This document shows positions 36,371 through 45,585 of a stretch of DNA of 64,000 nucleotides, piece by piece; the first letter of the stretch is position 1, and each line of letters starts with the position of its first letter. This DNA comes from Planctomycetota bacterium (GTDB lineage: Bacteria; Planctomycetota; Planctomycetia; Gemmatales; Gemmataceae): NCBI GenBank assembly GCA_021781415.1, contig JAJXWW010000034.1, forward strand, positions 1 through 64,000, written 5' to 3'. The notes under the pieces are model-generated. The model was given only the letters and a program-made list of their open reading frames with translations. It was not told the DNA's origin and ran no database searches. The position numbers and the translations under genes were made by a program.

Positions 36371-37072
36371 TCAGCGATCGGGTTGCAGAACCCAGCCGTC
36401 GAGAGCGCGGCGCGCCTTGGCGGAGGGTTTAGGCTTGAGTTGCTTCCTTGGTTTGGGCTTGGCCTTGGCTTCGACGCTGGGTTGTTCCGTTGGAGATTTT
36501 TCTTCTTTAGGCATCCAGGATGGGCGATATTGCTCCATGAAGCCGAGAATGTCCAATTCGTCGTCGAGATTGTCGTAGCCGCACTTCTTCATCTCGGCGA
36601 TGGCTTCGGCGTTGGTCCAATGCTCGAACTCCATGCGATAAATCGCACTGTACGATCCGGCCCGATGGATGCCGGCATAGCAATGGACGAGAACCGGATA
36701 GTTGTTGGGATCGGCCAGCACGTCGCGGAAGCGGCGAACGCCGGCTTCGACCGGCACCGAACCGCCGTCGTCGCCCCAACGGCTGGGCATGATGCGCACG
36801 AAGCGAACGTCTTCGCTCTTGCAAAACTCCTCCTCGTCTCGGTCGACGGCCTTTTGCCCGTCGCGGAGATTGATGACCGTTTTTATCTGATAATCGTGGA
36901 GGACACGCTGCAAGCCTTCGCGCGTCATCTGTCCGCTGCGATAGAGAACGCCGGGACGGACGGCGCGGAAATTGCGCGTCCGCGCTTGCTGGCGTAGGGC
37001 GTAGACGCTCGGCGTCACGATCAGGGCGACAACGACGAGACATCCGGTCGCCAATCCACTGGCACGCAACAT
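36371..37072 (-). CDS. Membrane-anchored dual-specificity/tyrosine phosphatase-like protein
   Basis: The 233-residue protein starts at MLRASGLATGCLVVV, chosen because AAGGAGG lies 6 bp upstream of this ATG rather than the ATG nine codons before. One N-terminal helix anchors it. The phosphatase P-loop is HCYAGIHRAGS (HCx5R, Cys131 and Arg137), with RPGVLYRSGQM and TVINLRDGQKA as the usual start of the domain. The tail is Lys/Pro-rich (KAKPKPRKQLKPKPSAKARR). The general acid Asp may be among DDGGS. The substrate could be phosphoprotein, phosphoinositide or polyphosphate. Confidence 0.85.
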   Translation of the reverse strand: MLRASGLATGCLVVVALIVTPSVYALRQQARTRNFRAVRPGVLYRSGQMTREGLQRVLHDYQIKTVINLRDGQKAVDRDEEEFCKSEDVRFVRIMPSRWGDDGGSVPVEAGVRRFRDVLADPNNYPVLVHCYAGIHRAGSYSAIYRMEFEHWTNAEAIAEMKKCGYDNLDDELDILGFMEQYRPSWMPKEEKSPTEQPSVEAKAKPKPRKQLKPKPSAKARRALDGWVLQPDR

Positions 37073-37168
37073 GAAAGACCTCCTTGGGCGTTCATCCATC
37101 CCCCTATCGGCTGAGGGGGGAGACGATCTTAACGCGCGAGTCGATGTGTGAGAAGGCGGCTTTGGCTT

Positions 37169-38551
37169 TCAGGAGACGGGTCTGGAAATGGGGCGGGATG
37201 GGCGGACGGGGCGCAGGAGGCGAACGAGGCGGCGCGCGAGGAGCAGCGAACGGCGACCGAGGCGCGACAACCAATCCGGAACGGGCGGTTGCGGTTGACA
37301 CGCCGAGAGATTGGGGCGAAAAACCAACAGAAGCAACAGAGGCAAGTACCATAAGATGTACAATCCGCCACGGTCGGCGTACCAGAACTGAATGCCGATC
37401 AACAGGGCGGCAGTCAGGGCGAGGACGTGGCCGAGATTCTTGGGCGAGGGCCAAAATACCGTCGTGCCGGCGAAGGCGACATAGGCGAGGAAGATCGGCA
37501 GCCGATAGGCCCAATGCGACGTTTCGCCCGTCCACAAGCCTTGCATGTCTTTGCCCGGAGGCAGCCAGGGCATCCAAGCCGACAGCTTCCAACTCGACGC
37601 CAACGGTTGCGGCAAGGCGTCGTTGAGCCACAAAACGAGTCCGATAATCGCCAAACACGACCCCGCCGAACCCACGAACGACAAGCCGAATCGCAGCGCG
37701 CCCCGGCCTCGATAAAAGCTGAGCCACAGCGGAAAGACGAGTACCGGAAAGAACACCGTCCCCGCCGCCAGGCCCAGAAAGCCTCCGGCCAACGTCGGGC
37801 GGCGAAAGGTTAGCACCGTCCACACGATGGCAGCCATCGGCCAGGCGTGATCCCAGCGGCCCAAATTCATCGGCGTTCGCGGCATCAAGAGATAGGTGTA
37901 GGGCAAAAGAAGATAGAATGTCGCCGCCGCCATCCCAGCGTGCAAGTCCTCGAAGTGACGCCAGCCAATCAGGATCAATCCGACCGCCACCGACAAGTGG
38001 CACAATACCGTAAACCCACGCTCCAACCATAGACCCACCGATTCCTCCAGCAATTTGCGATCGACTTGCGGCGGTGCCTGGTCCACGATGACCTTCTCGC
38101 CGAGTCGTTTCACCGGCTCGAGAGTCACGGGGGCCGAGTCGCGGTGTTTGGAAGTGTCGTTGTCGCTCTTGTCTTGTGAGTTGGGATGCCTTGCAGCCAC
38201 GGCAATGAGACTGACGAACAGCGCGCCGGCCAACCACACGAGACCGCTGAAGTTGAGGTTCGGACTCAACGCCGGCCGACGCACCAACGTCAGATCGAAC
38301 AGGCAGCGCAGCAGATAGAAGATCGACGAGCCCAAAAGCCAGAGGTAGCCCCACAACGGACTGCTCTCGTGCGGATCGAGCAACAAAAAACCCGGCATGG
38401 GTAAGAAGAGCGCGAACACATCGGCGTTGCGGATGCTGAGTAATCGGGTGAACTTAAAAAACAACGCGACCGCCAACAACGCCGAGAAGTAGAACCACGT
38501 CGTGGCGTTGGGCAGCTCGATCTCGAAGAAGATGGAACCCGTCGCGATCAT
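37169..38551 (-). CDS. Polytopic membrane protein, possible GT87/mannosyltransferase type
   Basis: The 460-residue protein starts MIATGSIFFEIELPNATTW and has about ten hydrophobic segments. Between the early and later helices there is a polar stretch (about 105-150) rich in Ser, Asp and Lys. An Arg-rich tail (SRLGRRSLLLARRLVRLLRP) ends it. The arrangement resembles DUF2029/GT87 lipid-linked mannosyltransferases, but I see no decisive catalytic motif, so that is a guess. It lies 96 bp after the phosphatase start on the same strand. Confidence 0.6.
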   Translation of the reverse strand: MIATGSIFFEIELPNATTWFYFSALLAVALFFKFTRLLSIRNADVFALFLPMPGFLLLDPHESSPLWGYLWLLGSSIFYLLRCLFDLTLVRRPALSPNLNFSGLVWLAGALFVSLIAVAARHPNSQDKSDNDTSKHRDSAPVTLEPVKRLGEKVIVDQAPPQVDRKLLEESVGLWLERGFTVLCHLSVAVGLILIGWRHFEDLHAGMAAATFYLLLPYTYLLMPRTPMNLGRWDHAWPMAAIVWTVLTFRRPTLAGGFLGLAAGTVFFPVLVFPLWLSFYRGRGALRFGLSFVGSAGSCLAIIGLVLWLNDALPQPLASSWKLSAWMPWLPPGKDMQGLWTGETSHWAYRLPIFLAYVAFAGTTVFWPSPKNLGHVLALTAALLIGIQFWYADRGGLYILWYLPLLLLLVFRPNLSACQPQPPVPDWLSRLGRRSLLLARRLVRLLRPVRPSRPISRPVS

Positions 38552-38644
38552 TCTGAGGCCCGAGTCGAATCGAAAGGCTTTTCTGAATATGCAATTATAG
38601 CAAAGTCTCGCCCACCGTCCAGCCTTGGCCCGCGAAGGTCGGGC

Positions 38645-38669
38645 GAACCGGCGGCGTGAGCCGCTGGGG
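38645..38669 (+). repeat. Single GAACCGGC-type hairpin
   Basis: GAACCGGCGGC, then GTGA, then GCCGCTGGGG is a lone, slightly degenerate member of the palindromic family found at 12696 and 33432. It lies directly beside the T-run of the terminator at 38679-38716. Confidence 0.7.
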
Positions 38670-38678
38670 CTCCGCCCT

Positions 38679-38716
38679 AAAAAAAATCGGCCGGCTCCCC
38701 GAAAGAAGCCGACCGA
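38679..38716 (-). terminator. Rho-independent terminator on the minus strand
   Basis: Read on the minus strand, a 12-bp stem (TCGGTCGGCTTC paired with GGAGCCGGCCGA, allowing two G-T pairs) and a 6-nt loop are followed by eight Ts. This is the clearest intrinsic terminator in the window. The gene 3' of it on this strand starts 128 bp further on, and no gene is visible on the minus strand upstream, so what it terminates is unclear. Confidence 0.8.
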
Positions 38717-38852
38717 CATCACGCTGTCGCCCAATCAACGTGATGGTTGTAAGTTAATCCGGCCCGCCCTCGATAGCAAGAACAATTGCATTACATCTTC
38801 GTAAGGTTGCAAAGATGCAAACACGCGTCGATTCACACGGGGAGATTTGCCC

Positions 38853-39749
38853 ATGAACACCGCATCCATCGACGGATTGCTCGTTGTCGATAAGCCGTCC
38901 GGAATGACCTCGCGGACGGCAGTAGACGCCGCCCTACGATGGTTCCCGCGCGGTACGCGCCTCGGCCATACCGGCACGCTCGATCCGTTGGCCACCGGCT
39001 TGCTCGTTCTCTGCCTGGGCAACGCCACGCGCCTGGTCGAATACGTCCAGAAGATGGGGAAGACCTATCGCGCGCGTTTCCTCCTCGGCGCGCGCAGCGA
39101 CACCGACGACGCCGACGGCAATGTCGCCTCCGTCCCCGGCGCGACCGCTCCAGAAGCCGCCGAAGTGTCCGCGTGCTTGGCATCGTTTCTCGGCACGATC
39201 GAACAGGTGCCTCCGGCTTACTCGGCGGCCAAGGTCGGCGGCCGCCGCGCCTACGATCTGGCGCGGCGCGGCGACGAGGTAGCGCTCCGCCCGCGCGCAG
39301 TGACGATTTATTCCATCGAACTCCTGGATTACCACTATCCTCATCTGGATTTACAAGTGCATTGCGGCAAGGGAACCTACATCCGCTCGTTGGCCCGCGA
39401 TGCCGGCGAGCGCCTCGGCTGCGGCGCGCTGGTAGAGACGTTGCGACGCACTCGCCTCGGACCTTTCTCGGTCGAGGAAGCCGTACCCTTGGATGCCGAT
39501 GACGAGACGGCCCGCGCCGCCTTGTTGCCGATGGAGCGGGCCGTCGTCGAGCTGCCTCGCCTTTCGCTGAGCGAGACAGAGCTGGGGCGATTGCGTCGTG
39601 GACAGAGCGTTCCGTTGGCCGAAGCGTTGGCTCGCCTTGAAAATGAAGGTCAGGTGGCCGTCTTCGATGCCGAGGGGCGTTTGGTTGCCATCGGCTGCAT
39701 CGACTCGTCGTTTAAGTTACTCTTGCCCTCGAAGGTATTGCGTTCGTGA
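38853..39749 (+). CDS. truB: tRNA pseudouridine(55) synthase
   Basis: The 298-residue protein starts at the ATG at 38853 behind GGGGAG. The TruB signature GHTGTLDPLATGLLVLC carries the catalytic Asp44. Upstream is LLVVDKPSGMTS; downstream are YVQKMGKTYRA, VPPAYSAAKVGGRRAYDLAR and VHCGKGTYIRSLARDAG. A C-terminal part from about 225 resembles a PUA-like tail. It makes pseudouridine 55 in tRNA. It is not flanked by rbfA, infB or rpsO, its common partners. Confidence 0.95.
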   Translation: MNTASIDGLLVVDKPSGMTSRTAVDAALRWFPRGTRLGHTGTLDPLATGLLVLCLGNATRLVEYVQKMGKTYRARFLLGARSDTDDADGNVASVPGATAPEAAEVSACLASFLGTIEQVPPAYSAAKVGGRRAYDLARRGDEVALRPRAVTIYSIELLDYHYPHLDLQVHCGKGTYIRSLARDAGERLGCGALVETLRRTRLGPFSVEEAVPLDADDETARAALLPMERAVVELPRLSLSETELGRLRRGQSVPLAEALARLENEGQVAVFDAEGRLVAIGCIDSSFKLLLPSKVLRS

Positions 39750-39927
39750 GGGGGCGGGTTTTCTCATCGCATTCTCATGGGCTTGTGGCGAGAGAAAGTA
39801 AATTTAATTGGATTTGAGCGGCGAGGAAGCTATTCTCAATCAAGACCCATTCCTGAAATCCGGAAGCGCTAACGGCGCTGTCGGCGAGCGGGACGAGGGC
39901 GTTGGCGAACTACTTGAGGGTACATCC

Positions 39928-42900
39928 ATGTTCTCACGCATCAAGGCGTCCTTTTGGTTGCCGCGCGCGATTCCAGCGATCTTGTTCGTTTTCTTTCTCG
40001 GCGTTTCGGGACCGAGCGCGGAGGAGAATGCTCCGCGCGCCCAACAGATCGCCGACCTCGAACGGCAGATTCAAGAGCTATCCAAAAAGCTCGAAGAGCT
40101 GCGGCGCATGGCGGCGACTCCCACCGCGCCGCAAACCACGCTTGCGCCGGAGTGGACGCGCGCGTTGAACTGGCGCTGCATCGGCCCGGCGTCGATGGGC
40201 GGGCGGATCGTCGCGCTGTCGGTGTATGAGGCCGACCCCACCGTCTATTGGGTGGCCACCGCTTCGGGCGGCTTGCTTAAAACCGTCAACAACGGCGTCA
40301 CCTTCGTCCATCAATTCGACCGCGAAGCGACCGTTTCCATCGGCGATGTGTGCGTCGCACCCTCGAACAAGGAGATCGTCTGGGTCGGCACCGGCGAAAA
40401 CAATCCGCGCAACTCGGTGTCCTACGGCGACGGCGTGTATAAATCGACAGACGGCGGCAAGACGTGGCAAAACATGGGTTTGAAGAAATCGTTTCAGATT
40501 GGCCGCGTGATCGTCCATCCGAAAAACCCCGACATCGTTTATATCGGCGCGCTGGGCCGACTCTATGGTCCCAACGAGGAACGCGGATTGTATAAGACCA
40601 GCGACGGCGGCAAGAAATGGGATAAAATCCTCAGCGTCGATGAGAAGACCGGCGTCATCGACATGCGCATGCACCCCACCGAGCCGGACACCCTGTTGGT
40701 TGCGACGTGGGAACGGGCGCGCGACGGTTTCGACAGTCATCGTGGCGAACCGGCTTTGCAAGACGGCTACGATGCCTACGATCCCATCAAGAAATGGGGG
40801 CCTGGCGGCGCGATCCATAAGACGACCGACGGCGGCAAGACGTTTCGCAAGTTGACCAAGGGGTTGCCCAGCTGCTCCCTCGGACGGATTGGCTTGGATT
40901 ATTCGCGGAAGAATCCCAATGTGGTATTCGCCATCATCGACTGCGAGAAGATCGGCATGGGTACGCCGCCGAGCCAGGTGTATCTGGGCATTGCCGGAGA
41001 GAATGTCGCCGGCGGGGCCAAGCTGACGCAGATCACTGCCGACAGTCCCGCCGCCGCGGCGGGACTGAAAGTCGGCGACACCATCAAAGCGGTGGACAAG
41101 AAGTCCATCGCCAAGTACGAGGATTTGGCCGAGCAGATCCGCGCGCACAAGGCCGGCGACAAGTTGATCTTGAGCGTGGTGCGCGGCAAGGAATTGCTGG
41201 AGGTTACTGTGACATTGGGCAAGCGGCCTCAGCAACCCGGCGGCGGACGACAGGGCTTGCCCGTCGATTTTCGGGGCGAGGATGCGACCAACGGCGTGCG
41301 CGTCGAACGCATCGCGCCGGGAGGGATGTCCGAGAAAGCCGGTCTCAAAGTTGGCGACGTGGTGCAAAAAATCGACAAAACGGATGTCAAATCGTTCCAG
41401 AAAATCGTCGAATTGATCCGCGCCCACAACCCCGGCGATAAGGTGACGGTCAAGGTGCTGCGCGGCAAGGAGAGCAAGGATCTGACGCTGACTATCGAAC
41501 GCCGTGGACCGCAGGGACAAGCCAACGCCACTCGGCCTTATAGTTTCTGGTATGGCGGACAGCGCGAGAACGTGCAAGATCAACAGGGGCCGAACAGTTT
41601 CGAGTATGGCGGACTCTATAAGTCCAGCGATGGAGGCGAATCGTGGACGCGCATCAACAGCGTCAATCCACGGCCAATGTATTTCAGTCAGGTCCGCGTC
41701 GATCCCAGCGATGAAAAATATATCTATGTTCTCGGCATCGGCTTATACCGATCCGAGGACGGAGGCAAAACTTTTAAGACCGACGGCGGCGAATATCATC
41801 CCGATCAGCACGCTTTATGGATCGACCCGCGCGATGGCCGACACATGCTGCTCGGCACCGACGGCGGCTATTATGTCACTTACGACCGCATGACGCATTG
41901 GGAATATCTCAATCACATGGCCATCGGTCAGTTTTATCACGTCGATGTCGATTCGCGGCTGCCGTATCGAGTCTACGGCGGTTTGCAAGATAACGGCAGC
42001 TGGGGCGGGCCTAGCCATGCCCTGGACGGTCGGGGGCCGATCAACGAAGATTGGGTCATGGTCGGCGGCGGCGACGGTTTTGTCTGCCGCGTCGACCCCC
42101 ACGATCCAGATCTGGTCTACTTCGAGTCGCAGGATGGCCGCATCACGCGCCGCAATCTTCGCACCGGCGAAACCGCCGGCATTCGCCCGCGCGATCCGCG
42201 CGGCCTGCCTCCCTATCGCTTCAACTGGAATACGCCGTTTATCTTGTCGAGCCACAATTCGCAGATCTTGTATTGCGGCGGCAATTACGTCTTTCGCTCC
42301 ATCAAACAGGGCGACGATCTGCAAGCGATTTCGCCGGAGATTAGCCGCACCAAACGCGGCACGGCCTCGGCCATCGCCGAGTCGCCGCGCAATCCCAACG
42401 TGCTGTACGCCGGCACCGACGACGGCAATCTGTGGGTGACGCAAGACGGCGGAGCGAAATGGAGTAACGTCGCCGACAAAGTGGGTCTTCCGGGTCCGCG
42501 TTGGGTGGCCAGTATCGAACCGTCGCGCTTCGTCGAGGGGCGCGCTTATGTCGTCTTCGACGCCCATCGTTCCAACGACGACGACCCCTACGTCTTTGTC
42601 ACCGAAGATTTCGGGCAATCGTGGAAATCGTTGCGCGGCAATCTGCCGGCGGGTTCGACCCGCGTGCTGCGCGAAGATCTTGAGAATCCCAACGTGCTGT
42701 ATCTGGGTACCGAGTTCGGCGTGTGGCTGTCGATCGATCGCGGCGTCTCGTGGACGCGGATTAACAACAATTTACCCACCGTTGCCATTCATGAATTGGC
42801 CCAGCATCCGAGCGGCGAGATTGTGGCGGCGACGCACGGGCGCAGTCTGTGGGTATTGGACGCCACGCCGCTGCGGCAGATGAAGCCGGAGACACTCAAG

Positions 42901-43413
42901 GCCGAGGCGACCCTGTATCGACCGGCGACGGCGATGCGTTGGCGGCGCGAGCCGACGCGCGGTTCGCCCTATGGAATCGGCAATCATCTCTTCGTGGGCC
43001 AAAATCCTCCCGGCGGAGCGCAAATCTATTACTCGCTGACCAAGCAGGCACAGAAGGCACAGCTCAAGATCGTCGATTACACGGGCAAGGCGGTGCGCGA
43101 ACTGCCGCTTAAAAAGGAGGACCTGACGCCGGGGCTTCATCGCGCATCCTGGGATCTGGTGCGCGGCGGCGGGGCCGGACCTGGGCAGGGGATGCGGCGG
43201 CGTCTGCTCAATCCCACGACGCCCGGCATGTACCGCGTCGTCTTGACCTTGGATGGCAAAGAGTACGAACAAGGCTTGCGCGTCGAAAACGATCCGCAGT
43301 TAAAGTCGGCCAACATCCTTGCCGACGAGGGTGAGGACGAGGACGACGGCGACGATGAGGATGAAGAAGAGCGCGAAATGCGCGAGATGCAAGGCAGCCG
43401 AATCGACGATTGA
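39928..43413 (+). CDS. VPS10/sortilin-like beta-propeller protein with two PDZ domains
   Basis: The 1161-residue protein starts MFSRIKASFWLPRA with a signal peptide ending PSAEE, then a coiled coil (about 34-62, QIADLERQIQELSKKLEELRR). The propeller begins WRCIGPASMGGRIVALSVY and has Asp boxes such as STDGGKTW, TSDGGKKW, TTDGGKTF, SSDGGESW and SEDGGKTF. Two PDZ domains are inserted at about 349-434 and 443-528, each with a carboxylate loop-like YLGI or GVRVERIAPGG and AGLKVGD. The C-terminus is very acidic (DEGEDEDDGDDEDEEE). It is probably exported; PDZ insertion suggests peptide binding. Function unknown. Confidence 0.88.
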   Translation: MFSRIKASFWLPRAIPAILFVFFLGVSGPSAEENAPRAQQIADLERQIQELSKKLEELRRMAATPTAPQTTLAPEWTRALNWRCIGPASMGGRIVALSVYEADPTVYWVATASGGLLKTVNNGVTFVHQFDREATVSIGDVCVAPSNKEIVWVGTGENNPRNSVSYGDGVYKSTDGGKTWQNMGLKKSFQIGRVIVHPKNPDIVYIGALGRLYGPNEERGLYKTSDGGKKWDKILSVDEKTGVIDMRMHPTEPDTLLVATWERARDGFDSHRGEPALQDGYDAYDPIKKWGPGGAIHKTTDGGKTFRKLTKGLPSCSLGRIGLDYSRKNPNVVFAIIDCEKIGMGTPPSQVYLGIAGENVAGGAKLTQITADSPAAAAGLKVGDTIKAVDKKSIAKYEDLAEQIRAHKAGDKLILSVVRGKELLEVTVTLGKRPQQPGGGRQGLPVDFRGEDATNGVRVERIAPGGMSEKAGLKVGDVVQKIDKTDVKSFQKIVELIRAHNPGDKVTVKVLRGKESKDLTLTIERRGPQGQANATRPYSFWYGGQRENVQDQQGPNSFEYGGLYKSSDGGESWTRINSVNPRPMYFSQVRVDPSDEKYIYVLGIGLYRSEDGGKTFKTDGGEYHPDQHALWIDPRDGRHMLLGTDGGYYVTYDRMTHWEYLNHMAIGQFYHVDVDSRLPYRVYGGLQDNGSWGGPSHALDGRGPINEDWVMVGGGDGFVCRVDPHDPDLVYFESQDGRITRRNLRTGETAGIRPRDPRGLPPYRFNWNTPFILSSHNSQILYCGGNYVFRSIKQGDDLQAISPEISRTKRGTASAIAESPRNPNVLYAGTDDGNLWVTQDGGAKWSNVADKVGLPGPRWVASIEPSRFVEGRAYVVFDAHRSNDDDPYVFVTEDFGQSWKSLRGNLPAGSTRVLREDLENPNVLYLGTEFGVWLSIDRGVSWTRINNNLPTVAIHELAQHPSGEIVAATHGRSLWVLDATPLRQMKPETLKAEATLYRPATAMRWRREPTRGSPYGIGNHLFVGQNPPGGAQIYYSLTKQAQKAQLKIVDYTGKAVRELPLKKEDLTPGLHRASWDLVRGGGAGPGQGMRRRLLNPTTPGMYRVVLTLDGKEYEQGLRVENDPQLKSANILADEGEDEDDGDDEDEEEREMREMQGSRIDD

Positions 43414-43456
43414 CACCTCGGAGCGTAAGAGAGGGGATCTCTATCAAGGAGAGAAC

Positions 43457-44476
43457 ATGGGTTTGCGGGTGACGTTAATTCAAGGCGGCGGCGCGGGTCT
43501 CGATCAAGTTCCGGCGACAAAGGCCATCTTGAGCGCCGCCGGGGCGGTCATCGACTGGGACGAACACCTGGCCGGCTGGGCGTCGATGGAGCAAGGTGGC
43601 GAACCTCTCCCACGAACACTACTCGATTCGGTGCGCCATTCGGGCCTGGCACTGAAAACAAAGTTGCTGCCGCCGCCGGGACCGGTCGAGGGGCCACGGC
43701 CGGAGAAGATCAATTTCAACGTGCAACTTCGCCGCGAACTGGGTCTGTTCGCTTCGGTGCGCCCGTTGAAGAATCTGGCGGGGCTTCCGGCTCGCTTTCG
43801 CGGCGTGGACATGCTCGTCGTTCGTGAATTGACCGAGGATCTGTACGCCGCCATCGAGCATGAGATCGTGCCGGGGGTGGTGCAGAGCATCAAGGTCGTC
43901 ACCGCCGCGGCCAGCAATCGCTTCTTTCGCTTCGCCTTCGAGTGGGCGCGAACGATGGGGCGCAAGTCCGTCACTTGCGTCCACAAAGCGAACATCCTCA
44001 AATTGGCCGACGGACTGTTTCTCGAATCGTTCCGAACCGCGGCGCGCGATTTCCCGGAGTTTCAGACGCGGGAAATCATCGTCGATAACTGCTGCATGCA
44101 AATGGTGTCGCGCCCGCAGCAGTTCGACGTGTTGGTCATGGGCAACCTGTACGGCGACCTGGTGAGCGACCTGGGCGCGGGCGTGGTCGGCGGCATCAGC
44201 GCCGCGGCCGGCATCAACGTCGGCGAGGGCGTCCACGTTTACGAATCGTTCCACGGCGGTTCGCGCGAGGACATCGGCGTCAATCGCGCCAATCCCCTGC
44301 CGCTGTTGCTCCCAGCCATCGACCTGCTCGACGCCGAGGGCCAAAAACCAATCGCCCAGCGCATCCTCTCCGCCGTCGAGCAAGTCCTCACCGAACGCCG
44401 CAGCCTCACCCCCGACCTGGGCGGCCAGGCCACCACCACGGAAATGAGCCAAGCCATCATCGCTGCCCTGGGGTGA
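43457..44476 (+). CDS. Isocitrate/isopropylmalate dehydrogenase family protein (IDH3-like)
   Basis: The 339-residue beta-decarboxylating dehydrogenase starts behind AAGGAGAG. Landmarks are VTLIQGGGAGLDQVPATKAIL, KINFNVQLRRELGLFASVRPLKNL (substrate arginines), VVRELTEDLYAAIEHEIVPGV, SVTCVHKANILKLADGLF, the metal Asp region VDNCCMQMV and MGNLYGDLVSDLGAG. It most resembles NAD-type isocitrate dehydrogenase. The nucleotide loop reads HGGSREDIGVNRANP where most relatives have HGSAPDIAGK..ANP, which may alter cofactor binding. It follows the sortilin-like gene by 43 bp. Confidence 0.85.
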   Translation: MGLRVTLIQGGGAGLDQVPATKAILSAAGAVIDWDEHLAGWASMEQGGEPLPRTLLDSVRHSGLALKTKLLPPPGPVEGPRPEKINFNVQLRRELGLFASVRPLKNLAGLPARFRGVDMLVVRELTEDLYAAIEHEIVPGVVQSIKVVTAAASNRFFRFAFEWARTMGRKSVTCVHKANILKLADGLFLESFRTAARDFPEFQTREIIVDNCCMQMVSRPQQFDVLVMGNLYGDLVSDLGAGVVGGISAAAGINVGEGVHVYESFHGGSREDIGVNRANPLPLLLPAIDLLDAEGQKPIAQRILSAVEQVLTERRSLTPDLGGQATTTEMSQAIIAALG

Positions 44477-44652
44477 CGGGCCAAATATTTGCCGCCCCGT
44501 GAAGGCCGCAACAGCGCGTTTTCAACCAGTCGATCTGGCGCGCACCGACGTTGAAAACCTGCCGGCAAAATCCTTGAAGGAGAGACGCACATTCGATTTG
44601 CCTATCACTCCAGTCTTACACAATTCTCTGCGAAGAGGATAAACCGAGCCGC

Positions 44653-45384
44653 TCACGGCAACTCGCGGAGGCGGAGGTTCTTGAAGTCGATGGGCGATCC
44701 CTCGGCTTCGAGACACAGATAGCCCGTTTTCGGTTCGATGTGGTTGCCGCCGGAGACTTCCTCGCCGTTGACCCACAGGCGAATCTCGCCGTTGATCGCC
44801 CGCACATAATAGTGGTTCCATTGCCCCACCCCTTTGCTCAAGTTCTTGCGCGGGAAGCTGCGGCTGCCGTCCGGCGAAGTCGGTGAAAACGGCTTCATCT
44901 TCGATTTGCCGACGGGGAATACGTCGCCGTTGGTGGTGAACCAATCCGGTTTCTTCTTCGTCTGCTTCTGATACTGCTCGGCGTAGCCGTGATCGAGAAT
45001 CTGCACCTCAATGCCGGCGGAAGGCAATCGACCCGGCTTGAGATCCTTGAGAACGTCGTCGGGAACCCATACGAATATGCCGGAGTTGCCCGCGCTTTTG
45101 TTGTGTCGCCATTGGGCCGTCAGCTCGAAGTTGGCGACGCGCTTCTTGGTCCGGCAGACGCCGACCGGCTTGCCGGTACAGTGAATGTCGCCGTCCTTCC
45201 CGGACCAGGTGTCTTTGTCGCCGTTGACGTTGACGAAATCGTCGAAAGTCAGAGGCTTCCAATCGGGGCCGCTATCGTCGATCCAGGCCCTCGGCTGATC
45301 CGCCGACTTGTCCGCCGCAACGTCCATCGAAAAACCTGCGATCGTTAAGGCCACGACCAACATTCCCACGCGCATCGCTTGCAT
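44653..45384 (-). CDS. Secreted DUF1080 protein
   Basis: The 243-residue protein has a signal peptide (MQAMRVGMLVVALTIAGFSM to VAADK) and the DUF1080 pattern: WKPLTFDDFVNVNGDKDTW, GDIHCTGKPVG, NFELTAQWRHNKSAGNSGIFVW, LPSAGIEVQILDHGY, QWNHYYVRAINGEIRLWVNGEEV and GYLCLEAEGSPIDFKNLRLREL. It differs enough from the copy at 14723-15412 to be an old paralogue. It probably acts on or binds glycosides outside the cytoplasm. Confidence 0.9.
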   Translation of the reverse strand: MQAMRVGMLVVALTIAGFSMDVAADKSADQPRAWIDDSGPDWKPLTFDDFVNVNGDKDTWSGKDGDIHCTGKPVGVCRTKKRVANFELTAQWRHNKSAGNSGIFVWVPDDVLKDLKPGRLPSAGIEVQILDHGYAEQYQKQTKKKPDWFTTNGDVFPVGKSKMKPFSPTSPDGSRSFPRKNLSKGVGQWNHYYVRAINGEIRLWVNGEEVSGGNHIEPKTGYLCLEAEGSPIDFKNLRLRELP

Positions 45385-45585
45385 GAACCGTCTCCTTTGA
45401 AATTTCGGTTATCGTCGCTGCTGGATTTGTATGGAGCCGATGGACTATCGCCGAACCGGCGACCGTTGCCTTGTGAATCGAGGCGACCCGACATGCGGTC
45501 GGATCGGGACGTGAAAATGAAAGTTATTTCGGTATAATAAGTCCATCAACGCACCCTACCTTTGGCTCTCGCAAGAGGTCTACCG

